Source of the DNA: CAZYVA01 sp964650695
GTDB lineage: Bacteria > Bacillota > Clostridia > Lachnospirales > Lachnospiraceae
Assembly (NCBI GenBank): GCA_964650695.1
Contig: CAZYVA010000005.1
Span: 1 to 42,234, forward strand
Length of the DNA stretch: 42,234 nt
Direction of reading: 5' to 3'
Below are positions 1-7,335 of the stretch, piece by piece; the stretch's first letter is position 1, and every line of letters begins with the position of its first letter. The notes beneath the pieces were generated by a model that saw only the letters and a list, made by a program, of their open reading frames with translations, did not search any database and had not been told where the DNA came from. Both the position numbers and the translations under genes were made by a program.

Positions 1-1563
1 CGGCGGGTTGGTCACCTGGGCAAACATCTGCTTAAAATATCCGAACAACGACTGCCGACGCTCTGACAGGGCCGCCAACGGGACATCAATGCCCATCGCG
101 GAGATGCTCTCTGCCCCTTTCACTGCCATCGGCAGGATGTTCGTGCGGACGTCCTCATAAGAATACCCAAAAGCCTTTTGAAGCCTTTGGCACTCTTCTT
201 CCGTATAGGATTCCACCGCCATATTTGGGATTGGAATGTCCTTCAGCTCGATCAGTTCGCTGTCCAGCCACTCCCCATAAGGCTGCCGGTCCGCATAGCG
301 GTTTTTCAACTCCTGGTCATCGATCACGCGTCCTTCTGTCATGTCCACCAGCAGCATCTTCCCTGGATGCAAGCGTTCTTTTTTTACGATCTTCGCCGGG
401 TCTTCTTCCAGCACGCCTACTTCTGACGAAAGAATCAGCGTATCGTCCTCCATGATATAATACCGGGATGGGCGCAGCCCGTTACGGTCCAGGACCGCGC
501 CCATGCAGTCCCCGTCCAGGAAAAGGATAGAGGCCGGCCCATCCCACGGCTCCATCATAGTCGCGTAATACTGGTAAAAATCCTTCTGGTTCTGCGGCAT
601 GCTCCGGTTATTCGCCCACGGCTCCGGGATCGTCACCATGACCGCAAGCGGCAGCTCCATCCCGCTCATCACCATGAATTCCAGCGTATTGTCCAACATA
701 GCAGAATCAGACCCGGACGTATCCACCGCCGGAAGGACCTTTAGCATTTCCCCTTTTAGGTACGCGGATTCCATCGTCTCTTCCCTTGCACGCATTTTAT
801 CCACATTCCCGTGTATCGTATTGATTTCCCCGTTATGCACGATGAACCGGTTTGGATGGGCGCGCTCCCAGCTTGGATTGGTATTGGTGCTGAAGCGGGA
901 ATGCACAACCGCAGCCGCAGATTCATAATCCGCGTCCTGCAGATCCTCAAAAAACATCCGAAGCTGCCCTACGAGGAACATTCCTTTATAAACAATCGTC
1001 CTGCTCGAAAGAGAGCATACATATGTATCATTGCTCTGTTCAAAGATTTTGCGTACCACATACAGCCGCCGGTCAAATTCCAGACCTTTCGCCGTATTCT
1101 GCGGACGCCGGATCAGCGCCTGCTCTATACATGGCATACATTCAAGAGCTTTCCGCCCCAGTATCTCCTCATGCACAGGAACTTTCCGCCAGCCAAGGAA
1201 TTCCAGATCCTCTTTCTGCGTGATGACCTCAAACAGGCGCTTCGCCTGATTGCGCTTGAGTTCATCCTGCGGGAAAAAGAACATCCCAACGCCGTAATCG
1301 CGCTCGGATCCCAGTTCAATCCCCAAAGGCCCGCATACTTTTTTAAAAAAACGATGGGAAATCTGCGTCAGGATCCCTACGCCGTCCCCGGTTTCCCCCT
1401 GCGCGTCCTTTCCCGCCCGGTGTTCCAGGTTTTCCACAATCTCTAATGCGTTTTCTATCGTTTTATGGCTTTTCTTCCCCTTAATATTGACCACCGCGCC
1501 AATCCCGCAGTTGTCATGCTCAAATTCCGGCCGGTACAGCCCCTGCTGCTCCCATTCGCCCAT
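1..1563 (-). CDS. gltB: Glutamate synthase large subunit, N-terminal part (runs off the left edge)
   Basis: Reading the minus strand from ATG at 1563 gives 521 uninterrupted codons to the window edge. The start is typical of glutamate synthase: EHDNCGIGAVVN puts the likely catalytic Cys at residue 19 of a class II glutamine amidotransferase domain. ENLEHRAGKDAQGETGDG and HSRFSTNTNPSWERAHPN follow. Further on are VHNGEINT, SDSAMLDNTLE, EPWDGPASILFLDG and DRNGLRPSRYY, all family motifs of the GATase and linker region. The enzyme makes glutamate from glutamine and 2-oxoglutarate in the cytosol. The FMN and iron-sulfur parts would lie beyond the window. The start is supported by a G-rich Shine-Dalgarno (GGGGGCGACGACG before ATG). 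Upstream lie a good promoter and a terminator-like leader hairpin. Identity is firm; cofactor class and partner subunit cannot be judged here. Confidence 0.93.
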   Translation of the reverse strand, partial: MGEWEQQGLYRPEFEHDNCGIGAVVNIKGKKSHKTIENALEIVENLEHRAGKDAQGETGDGVGILTQISHRFFKKVCGPLGIELGSERDYGVGMFFFPQDELKRNQAKRLFEVITQKEDLEFLGWRKVPVHEEILGRKALECMPCIEQALIRRPQNTAKGLEFDRRLYVVRKIFEQSNDTYVCSLSSRTIVYKGMFLVGQLRMFFEDLQDADYESAAAVVHSRFSTNTNPSWERAHPNRFIVHNGEINTIHGNVDKMRAREETMESAYLKGEMLKVLPAVDTSGSDSAMLDNTLEFMVMSGMELPLAVMVTIPEPWANNRSMPQNQKDFYQYYATMMEPWDGPASILFLDGDCMGAVLDRNGLRPSRYYIMEDDTLILSSEVGVLEEDPAKIVKKERLHPGKMLLVDMTEGRVIDDQELKNRYADRQPYGEWLDSELIELKDIPIPNMAVESYTEEECQRLQKAFGYSYEDVRTNILPMAVKGAESISAMGIDVPLAALSERRQSLFGYFKQMFAQVTNPP

Positions 1564-1582
1564 GCGTCGTCGCCCCCTTTTA

Positions 1583-1620
1583 CAAAAAAAGCCAAAGGAA
1601 ACCTTTTTGTCGCCTTTGAC
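1583..1620 (-). terminator. Terminator-like hairpin in the gltB leader
   Basis: On the minus strand an arm CAAAGG (1618-1613) pairs with CCTTTG (1598-1593), extended by one G-C pair past a mismatch. Seven T residues follow directly (1590-1584). An alternative hairpin AAAGG-TTT-CCTTT lies within the same bases. The structure sits downstream of the predicted gltB promoter and about 20 nt before the gltB ATG. It could therefore end read-through from pnp, attenuate gltB, or both. Confidence 0.5.
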
Positions 1621-1626
1621 TTTTCC

Positions 1627-1655
1627 ACTATATCATAGAATCAGATTTTCCGCAA
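1627..1655 (-). promoter_or_regulatory. SigA-like promoter for gltB
   Basis: Minus-strand TTGCGG (1655-1650) and TATAGT (1632-1627) are separated by exactly 17 bp. The predicted start of transcription near 1620 coincides with the first base of the leader hairpin. It is the only convincing promoter in the pnp-gltB spacer. Confidence 0.65.
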
Positions 1656-1685
1656 CTATAACGGCTCTGTTGTCACTCATCTTCT

Positions 1686-1721
1686 CACGGGATGCCCGAT
1701 AAATGGACATTCCTGACCGTG
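1686..1721. repeat. Copy of the dispersed palindromic intergenic repeat
   Basis: Read on the minus strand this 36-bp stretch begins CACGGTCAGGAATGTCC, then ATTTATC, then GGGCATCCCGTG, an imperfect hairpin with outer arms CACGG/CCGTG. It aligns closely with the copies at 34307-34343, 32088-32126 (reverse) and 19051-19078. It lies 9 bp beyond the pnp stop codon, so it forms the 3' tail of the pnp transcript. No T-run follows, so it is not a classical terminator. Confidence 0.7.
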
Positions 1722-1729
1722 GGTAGTGG

Positions 1730-3817
1730 CTATTTTGCAACATCCTTCATGCTGAACGAAAACCTTCCCATCTTATCTTTCCCAAGGCAGACGACCTTGA
1801 CCTTATCGCCCAGCGTCAGCACATCCTCCACCCGGTTGACCCTTGATTTAGAAAGCCTGGAAATATGCACCAGCCCTTCTTTCCCCGGTGCAAACTCCAG
1901 AAAGGCGCCGAACTCTTTGATGCTGACAACCTTTCCTTCCAGGACCTGCCCAGCCTCAAAATCCGTCACAATAATGTAAATCAGCCTCCTCGCCTCATCC
2001 ATCATTTCCGTGTCCGTCCCGCAGATAGACACCGCGCCGTCGTCCGTAATATCAATCTTAACGCCCGTCTGCTCGATAATCGCATTGATCGTCTTCCCGC
2101 GCTGCCCAACAACATCCCCAATTTTCTGTGGGTCGATCATCATCTGGATAATCTTTGGGGCATACTCCCCAATCTCCGGGCGAGGCTCAGCGATTGCCTT
2201 GGCCATCACTTCGTTCAGGATGTAGGTCCTTGCTTTTTTCGTCGCCGCGATCGCTTCCACAATAATGGCCTTTGTCAGCCCGTGGATTTTGATATCCATC
2301 TGGATGGCCGTGATCCCTTTATGGGTGCCTGCCACCTTAAAGTCCATGTCACCGAAGAAATCTTCCAGCCCCTGGATATCCGTCAATACAACATAGTCAT
2401 CATCCGTCTCTCCGGTCACCAGACCTGCGGAAATCCCTGCGACCGCTGCTTTTACCGGAACACCAGCAGCCATCAAGGACATAGAGGATGCGCACACGCT
2501 TGCCTGTGAAGTGGATCCGTTGGACTCAAAGGTCTCTGATACGGTACGGATGGCATAAGGGAATTCAGACTCACTGGGGAGTACCGGGAGCAGCGCGCGC
2601 TCTGCCAACGCCCCATGGCCGATCTCCCGGCGCCCCGGCCCTCTGGATGGCCTCGTTTCCCCCACGGAATAGGATGGGAAATTATAATGGTGCATATACC
2701 TCTTGGACGTCTCCGACTCATCCAAGCCGTCCAGCCTCTGTGCATCCGCCAGCGGAGCCAGCGTTGTAATCGTGCAAATCTGCGTCTGTCCCCTTGTGAA
2801 CATCGCGGAACCGTGTACCCTTGGGATCAGATCCACCTCCGCCGCCAGCGGGCGGATCTCGTCAATCGCCCTCCCATCCGGACGCTTATGGTCTTTCAAG
2901 ATCATCTTACGTACCGTTTTCTTCTGATACTGGTAAACCGCATCGCCCAGGACAGGGAGCCATTCTTCATTTTCCGCAAATGCTTCCTCCAGTTTTTCCG
3001 TGATTTGGCGGATATTTTCTTCCCTGGTCTGTTTGTCATCCGTGAATACCGCCTCTTCCATCGCTTCCGGCGGGACAATCTCCTTGATCGCCTCCATCAG
3101 CTCCTCCGGCACCGAATACCTTTCATACGTGTGCTTTTCCTTGCCGCACTCCGCGACAATCGTTTCAATAAAGGAAATCACTTCCTGGTTCAATTCATGG
3201 GCGGCAAATATTGCGTCGATCATCCGGCTCTCCGGCACTTCATTGGCCCCGGCCTCAATCATGATGACTTTTTCCTTCGTGGAGGCAACCGTCAGGGCAA
3301 GGTCAGAAGCTTCTCTCTGCGCTGCCGTCGGGTTGAAAACAAATTTCCCGTCCACCAGCCCTACCTGCGTCATAGAAATCGGCCCGTCAAACGGGATGTC
3401 CGAAATCGTAGCCGCAATCGCCGACCCTAGCATAGCCGTCAGTTCCGGCGCGCAGTCCTGATCCACGGACAATACCAGGTTTTCCAGCGTTACATCATTC
3501 CGATAATCCTTCGGGAACAGCGGGCGCATCGGGCGGTCGATCACACGGCAAGTCAAAACCGCGTTTTCCGACGCTTTCCCTTCCCGCTTATTAAAGCCTC
3601 CCGGAATCTTTCCGACCGAGTACATCCTTTCATTATACTCTACGCTGAGAGGAAAAAAGTCGATCCCCTCCCTCGGCTTTGCAGACGCGGTTGCCGTACT
3701 GAGCACCGTTGTGTCGCCATAGTGCATCAGCGCCGCTCCATTCGCCTGTTTCGCGACTCTGCCAATATCCACCCGCAAAGGTCTTCCCGCTAATTCCATT
3801 TCATATGTCTTGTACAT
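1730..3817 (-). CDS. pnp: Polyribonucleotide nucleotidyltransferase (PNPase)
   Basis: The 695-residue protein has the usual PNPase length and order. An N-terminal RNase PH domain starts MYKTYEMELAGRPLRVDIG, followed by a helical linker. The second RNase PH domain carries RPSRGPGRREIGHGALAER and ESNGSTSQASVCASS near the phosphate-binding active site. It is followed by DIQGLEDFFGDMDFKVAG, a KH domain around VVGQRGKTINAIIEQTG, and an S1 domain starting EGKVVSIKEFGAFLEF. It degrades RNA 3' to 5' by phosphorolysis in the cytosol. ATG 3817 is preferred over the in-frame ATG at 3835 because AAAGGAGG lies just upstream of it. The frequent upstream partner rpsO is not adjacent; a repeat element and assembly gap lie there instead. 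A copy of the dispersed hairpin repeat follows the stop. Confidence 0.97.
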   Translation of the reverse strand: MYKTYEMELAGRPLRVDIGRVAKQANGAALMHYGDTTVLSTATASAKPREGIDFFPLSVEYNERMYSVGKIPGGFNKREGKASENAVLTCRVIDRPMRPLFPKDYRNDVTLENLVLSVDQDCAPELTAMLGSAIAATISDIPFDGPISMTQVGLVDGKFVFNPTAAQREASDLALTVASTKEKVIMIEAGANEVPESRMIDAIFAAHELNQEVISFIETIVAECGKEKHTYERYSVPEELMEAIKEIVPPEAMEEAVFTDDKQTREENIRQITEKLEEAFAENEEWLPVLGDAVYQYQKKTVRKMILKDHKRPDGRAIDEIRPLAAEVDLIPRVHGSAMFTRGQTQICTITTLAPLADAQRLDGLDESETSKRYMHHYNFPSYSVGETRPSRGPGRREIGHGALAERALLPVLPSESEFPYAIRTVSETFESNGSTSQASVCASSMSLMAAGVPVKAAVAGISAGLVTGETDDDYVVLTDIQGLEDFFGDMDFKVAGTHKGITAIQMDIKIHGLTKAIIVEAIAATKKARTYILNEVMAKAIAEPRPEIGEYAPKIIQMMIDPQKIGDVVGQRGKTINAIIEQTGVKIDITDDGAVSICGTDTEMMDEARRLIYIIVTDFEAGQVLEGKVVSIKEFGAFLEFAPGKEGLVHISRLSKSRVNRVEDVLTLGDKVKVVCLGKDKMGRFSFSMKDVAK

Positions 3818-3863
3818 AGTCTCCTCCTTTTTCATTCACACTCTGACTATGCGCCAGGACCAC

Positions 3864-4133
3864 CGAAACTACTGAAAAATACACTTGGGTTCCCGTCGGT
3901 AACTTGCAGCGCTAAGCCTTCCCGCGCCCTGTCGGGCGCGACAAGGCAAGTTTCATAGTAAANNNNNNNNNNNNNNNNNNNNNNNNNNNNNNNNNNNNNN
4001 NNNNNNNNNNNNNNNNNNNNNNNNNNNNNNNNNNNNNNNNNNNNNNNNNNNNNNNNNNNNNNCTAAGCCTTCCCGCGCCCTGTCGGGCGCGACAAGGCAA
4101 GTTTCATAGTAAATGTACTTTTCAGTGGTCTCG
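3864..4133. mobile_element. MITE-like element with terminal inverted repeats, interrupted by the assembly gap
   Basis: The left end CGAAACTACTGAAAAATACA (3864-3883) matches the reverse complement of the right end, CGAGACCACTGAAAAGTACA (4133-4114), at 17 of 20 bases. Inside, on each side of the N run, is the same 51-bp sequence (3912-3962 and 4063-4113). It contains a perfect hairpin CGCGCCC-TGTC-GGGCGCG nested in GCCTT/AAGGC. There is no coding capacity. The true internal length is unknown because of the 100 N. It occupies the divergent spacer between pnp and the esterase operon, so it may carry or separate the pnp promoter. Confidence 0.6.
3963..4062. other. Assembly gap (100 N) between two identical 51-bp contig ends
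   Basis: Exactly 100 N, the conventional size for a gap of unknown length. Both sides end in the same 51-bp repeat, so the contigs probably broke at this sequence. The real sequence may hold a single copy, a tandem array or a larger insertion. Open frames crossing the N run are meaningless. Confidence 0.95.
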
Positions 4134-4223
4134 TGTGAAAGCCTGACCCATAATCTTATATAGTCTAACATAAACCTTCTTAAAATTCTACTTTATTTTT
4201 CATATTTAGGTAAATATCTGTTA

Positions 4224-4252
4224 TTGCCATTTTTTATCGACTGTGCTATATT
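4224..4252 (+). promoter_or_regulatory. SigA-like promoter of the esterase / ATP-grasp operon
   Basis: TTGCCA (4224-4229) and TATATT (4247-4252) are separated by 17 bp in a markedly AT-rich stretch. The predicted transcript start near 4259 gives a leader of about 70 nt before the ATG at 4330. The upstream in-frame ATG at 4243 would overlap the -10 box, which argues against using it. No further promoter was recognised before trkA, so this promoter may serve genes through 7267 and perhaps trkA-trkH. Confidence 0.65.
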
Positions 4253-4329
4253 GCATGTGTGGCGTTTTCTGTCGGCATGTTGCTATTCACAGCCGCTCCA
4301 CCCACATTCATAAAAACCGGAGGCGGGAT

Positions 4330-5181
4330 ATGATTGAAGTGTGGAAGATCACCATTCCAAAACTGACCGGGAATCATGAGCGCAACGCATATATTTACCT
4401 GCCTGGACAGTATTTTTACGACAAGGGAGCCCGTTTCCCTGTGCTGTATATGTTTGACGGGCACAACCTGTTTTTTGATTCCCATGCCACCTACGGCAAG
4501 TCGTGGGGGCTGAAAGAATATATGGATGACACCGGAATCCCTTTCATCATCGTCGGGATTGAGTGCAATCACGACCCGGACAACGGAAGGCTTTCCGAAT
4601 ACTCCCCTTATGATTTTACCTGGAATTCCTCCGGGACGGTAACGGGGAAGGGGAAAACCACGATGGATTGGTTCGCCTACTCCCTGAAGCCCAAAATCGA
4701 CAAAGATTACCGGACGCTTCCCGGCCGGGAATATACGTTTATCGCCGGAAGTTCCATGGGTGGGCTGATGAGTGTCTACGCCTTGCTCAAGTACAGCCAT
4801 GTTTACAGCCGGGCAGCCGCGCTTTCCCCTTCTTTATGGGTAGATCCAAAGGCTATGGGGAACCTGATCCGGACAGCGCCGCTTGCGGGTCCCGCAATCC
4901 TGTATATGGATTACGGATCTGAGGAAATCAAAAACCACGCGGGGATATTGAAGAAATACAACCAAGCTGTAAAGTCCCTCTCCAAACGGGGTATTTTTTT
5001 AACCAGCCGTATCGTACCTGGAGGCACACACTGCGAGGCAAGCTGGGAAAGGCAGCTCCCCTTTGTCATGGAGACTTTGTCATACGGCCTTTTCGACGAC
5101 TATAAAAACGCAAAGCCGGACTTCGCTGCGGATGATGCCGCAGACGACGTATTCTACAAGCAGAGTGTGAAAATCGGTTAA
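4330..5181 (+). CDS. Esterase D / PF00756-type alpha/beta-hydrolase
   Basis: The 283-residue protein has the esterase fold signature. The nucleophile elbow GSSMGG puts the catalytic Ser at residue 142, and VPGGTHCEASW offers the His near residue 234. The acid residue is probably Asp194 in YMDYGSEE. FPVLYMFDGHNLFF and WGLKEYMDD fit the PF00756 core. There is no signal peptide, so it should act in the cytosol on an ester or thioester, perhaps a peptide-linked one; Fes-like siderophore esterases and S-formylglutathione hydrolase share this fold. The substrate cannot be inferred. ATG 4330 has GGAGG 8 bp upstream; the in-frame ATG at 4243 overlaps the -10 box. It is first in a run with a second, different esterase and an ATP-grasp ligase, which suggests one pathway. 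Confidence 0.85.
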   Translation: MIEVWKITIPKLTGNHERNAYIYLPGQYFYDKGARFPVLYMFDGHNLFFDSHATYGKSWGLKEYMDDTGIPFIIVGIECNHDPDNGRLSEYSPYDFTWNSSGTVTGKGKTTMDWFAYSLKPKIDKDYRTLPGREYTFIAGSSMGGLMSVYALLKYSHVYSRAAALSPSLWVDPKAMGNLIRTAPLAGPAILYMDYGSEEIKNHAGILKKYNQAVKSLSKRGIFLTSRIVPGGTHCEASWERQLPFVMETLSYGLFDDYKNAKPDFAADDAADDVFYKQSVKIG

Positions 5182-5286
5182 AGAACCGGTCTGGTAGCAG
5201 GAAACACCAGGCAAATAACCTGTGTGGACCGTGCAGGAGCCATCCACGCAGAAAAGAGGAAAAAAAGAACAGGAAAAGAAAAGAAA

Positions 5287-6042
5287 ATGGAAGTGCAGTA
5301 TTTGAAAGACTACAGCCCCGCCCTTGGCAGGGATATGGAATGTAAGGTTTACGGGTATGCCGGCCGTCCGGTATTGTATATCCCGTGCCAGGACGGACGT
5401 TTTTTTGATTTTGAGAATTTCCACATGGCGGATGTATGGGCGCCATGGATTGAATCCGGACAAATCATGGTATTCTCCATTGACACAATCGATTCGGAAA
5501 CCTGGTCCAACAAAAGCGGGGATCCACGCTGGCGCATTGAGCGTCACGAGCAATGGGTCAAATATATCACAGATGAGCTTGCGCCCTTTATCCAGGCGGC
5601 GGCAACAGATTGTAACCAATGGGAACAGCCCCCTGGCATCCTCCCATTTGGATGTAGCCTTGGCGCGACCCACGCAACGAACCTGTTCCTTCGCCGCCCG
5701 GATTTATTTGACGGACTTTTAGCACTGAGCGGCATTTATACTGCTGAGTATGGGTTCGGCTCTTACATGGACGACCTGGTTTATTTAAACTCTCCCGTCC
5801 ATTACATGGCAAATCTGCCCGCAGACCACCCTTACATCCAGATGTACAATGAGCGCAAGGCGGTCATCTGCGTGGGCCAGGGCCCTTGGGAAATCCCGGA
5901 TGCAACAAGAACGCTGCACCATATTTTCCTGGAAAAAGGAATCCACATCTGGGTAGACTACTGGGGTTATGACTGCGCCCACGATTGGGACTGGTGGTAC
6001 AAGCAAGTCGTGTATTTTGTACCGTATCTGCTGGAAGAATAA
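5287..6042 (+). CDS. Second alpha/beta-hydrolase (esterase family)
   Basis: This 251-residue protein is only distantly like its neighbour. ILPFGCSLGATHATNLF is a clear nucleophile elbow with Ser124. DYWGYDCAHDWDWWYKQ near the end carries the probable catalytic His232. RPVLYIPCQDGRFFDFENF and SIDTIDSETW form the N-terminal core. No signal peptide or membrane segment is seen. ATG 5287 is chosen because it begins the conserved-looking part and follows an A-rich, purine-rich leader with weak Shine-Dalgarno bases (GGAAAAG). The longer frame from 5224 would add a lysine-rich, unstructured start. It lies 105 bp after the first esterase and 28 bp before the ATP-grasp gene, so co-transcription is very likely. 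Specific substrate unknown. Confidence 0.82.
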   Translation: MEVQYLKDYSPALGRDMECKVYGYAGRPVLYIPCQDGRFFDFENFHMADVWAPWIESGQIMVFSIDTIDSETWSNKSGDPRWRIERHEQWVKYITDELAPFIQAAATDCNQWEQPPGILPFGCSLGATHATNLFLRRPDLFDGLLALSGIYTAEYGFGSYMDDLVYLNSPVHYMANLPADHPYIQMYNERKAVICVGQGPWEIPDATRTLHHIFLEKGIHIWVDYWGYDCAHDWDWWYKQVVYFVPYLLEE

Positions 6043-6070
6043 AAGCCATATACACAAAGGAGAAAACGCT

Positions 6071-7267
6071 ATGAAAAACCTGATTTTTATTTCCCCTAAT
6101 TTCCCGACAAATTACTGGCAATTCTGCAATGAGGCGAAAAAAAACGGCATGAATGTCTTAGGGATCGGCGATGCCGTGTATGACGGCCTGCCTGATCCTC
6201 TGAAGGGCAGCCTGAATGAATACTACAAGGTGAATAGCCTGGAAAATTACGATGAGGTGTACCGCGCCGTTGCTTTCTTTATTTTCAAGTATGGGCGGAT
6301 TGACTGGCTGGAATCCAACAATGAATACTGGCTGGAACAAGACGCCAGGCTGCGCACGGATTTCCACATCACCAGCGGTTTCCAGACAAGCGACATCCCA
6401 CGTATCAAATACAAATCAAAAATGAAAGAATTCTACGCAAAAGCCGGGATCCCGGCCGCGCGTTACCATTTAGTGGATGACATTGAAAGCTGCCGGAGAT
6501 TTATCAGGGAAGCCGGCTATCCGGTCATCGTTAAGCCGGACAATGGCGTAGGCGCTTCCGACACCCATCAAATCGATAATGAGAAAGAGTTGGAGGGATT
6601 TTTTGCGTCCAGGGCTCCGGGTGTCGCTTATATTATGGAAGAGTTTGTCGATGCGGAGGTCAACTCTTATGACGCTATCATCGATTCCCATGGGGAACCT
6701 ATGTTTGAAACCGGAAATGTGACGCCCAATTCCATCATGGACATTGTAAACAATTCCGACAATTCCATTTATTATATTGTAAAGACGCTTTCCGACGACG
6801 TCCAAAAAGCCGGCCGCGCTGCCGTAAAAAGCTTTGGTGTAAAAAGCCGTTTTATTCATTTTGAGTTTTTCCGCCTTTTAAAGGATCATGAAAAGCTTGG
6901 TAAAAAAGGGGACGTCGTCGCGTTGGAGGTAAACATGCGCCCGTGCGGCGGATTTACCCCGGATATGATTAATTTTGGGCATAATACCAATGTATACAAA
7001 ATTTGGGCGGATATGGTCTGCTTTGACAAATCAACAATGCCAAAAGGCGAGGATGCGTATTGTGCTTACGCCGGGCGCCGGGACGGGAAAAAGTTTGTCC
7101 TGGGCCATGAGGATATTATGGGAAAATACGCGGAGGGTATGCGGATGACCGGCCGTATCCCGGATGTTTTATCAGACGCCATGGGCAACCAGATGTACAT
7201 CTGCACATTCCCGTCCAAAGAAAATATGGATCAGTTTTACGAAGAGATCTTGCAATGCCATGAATAA
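6071..7267 (+). CDS. ATP-grasp family ligase of unknown substrate
   Basis: A 398-residue ATP-grasp enzyme. The N-terminal part (1-110) resembles a pre-ATP-grasp Rossmann-like domain (MKNLIFISPNFPTNYW). The ATP-binding lid carries YPVIVKPDNGVGASDTHQI around Lys155, then AYIMEEFVDAEVNSYDAI. VALEVNMRPCGGFTPDMINF holds the metal-binding Glu and Asn of the ATP-grasp core. Such enzymes join a carboxylate to an amine, thiol or similar nucleophile through an acyl phosphate. The organisation resembles carbamoyl-phosphate synthase-like and amino acid ligase members, but no specific substrate motif is recognised. Start at ATG 6071 with AAAGGAGA upstream. Being grouped with two esterases suggests building and hydrolysing the same acyl conjugate; this is inference. 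Confidence 0.85.
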   Translation: MKNLIFISPNFPTNYWQFCNEAKKNGMNVLGIGDAVYDGLPDPLKGSLNEYYKVNSLENYDEVYRAVAFFIFKYGRIDWLESNNEYWLEQDARLRTDFHITSGFQTSDIPRIKYKSKMKEFYAKAGIPAARYHLVDDIESCRRFIREAGYPVIVKPDNGVGASDTHQIDNEKELEGFFASRAPGVAYIMEEFVDAEVNSYDAIIDSHGEPMFETGNVTPNSIMDIVNNSDNSIYYIVKTLSDDVQKAGRAAVKSFGVKSRFIHFEFFRLLKDHEKLGKKGDVVALEVNMRPCGGFTPDMINFGHNTNVYKIWADMVCFDKSTMPKGEDAYCAYAGRRDGKKFVLGHEDIMGKYAEGMRMTGRIPDVLSDAMGNQMYICTFPSKENMDQFYEEILQCHE

Positions 7268-7273
7268 AGGAAT

Positions 7274-7300
7274 AAGCTGCGCGGCAGCGGCTGGCAGCTT
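7274..7300 (+). terminator. Stem-loop between the ATP-grasp gene and trkA
   Basis: AAGCTGC (7274-7280) pairs perfectly with GCAGCTT (7294-7300) around a 13-nt GC-rich loop, and TTCTG follows. The T-run is short, so it is at best a weak terminator or a processing site separating the esterase cassette from trkA. Confidence 0.4.
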
Positions 7301-7335
7301 TTCTGTGCATCATCACGTAACAGGAGGGGAAAGCG

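Noticed and set aside
1865..3461. Long plus-strand frames opposite pnp (up to 271 residues)
   Set aside because: They are antisense to a well-supported pnp gene, with Arg/His/Pro-rich composition and no recognised motif.
3912..4171. Open frames spanning the N run
   Set aside because: They contain only unknown residues in the middle and repeat-derived ends; no real gene.
4243..4329. Longer start of the first esterase at 4243
   Set aside because: This ATG overlaps the -10 box, whereas 4330 has a GGAGG and begins the conserved part.
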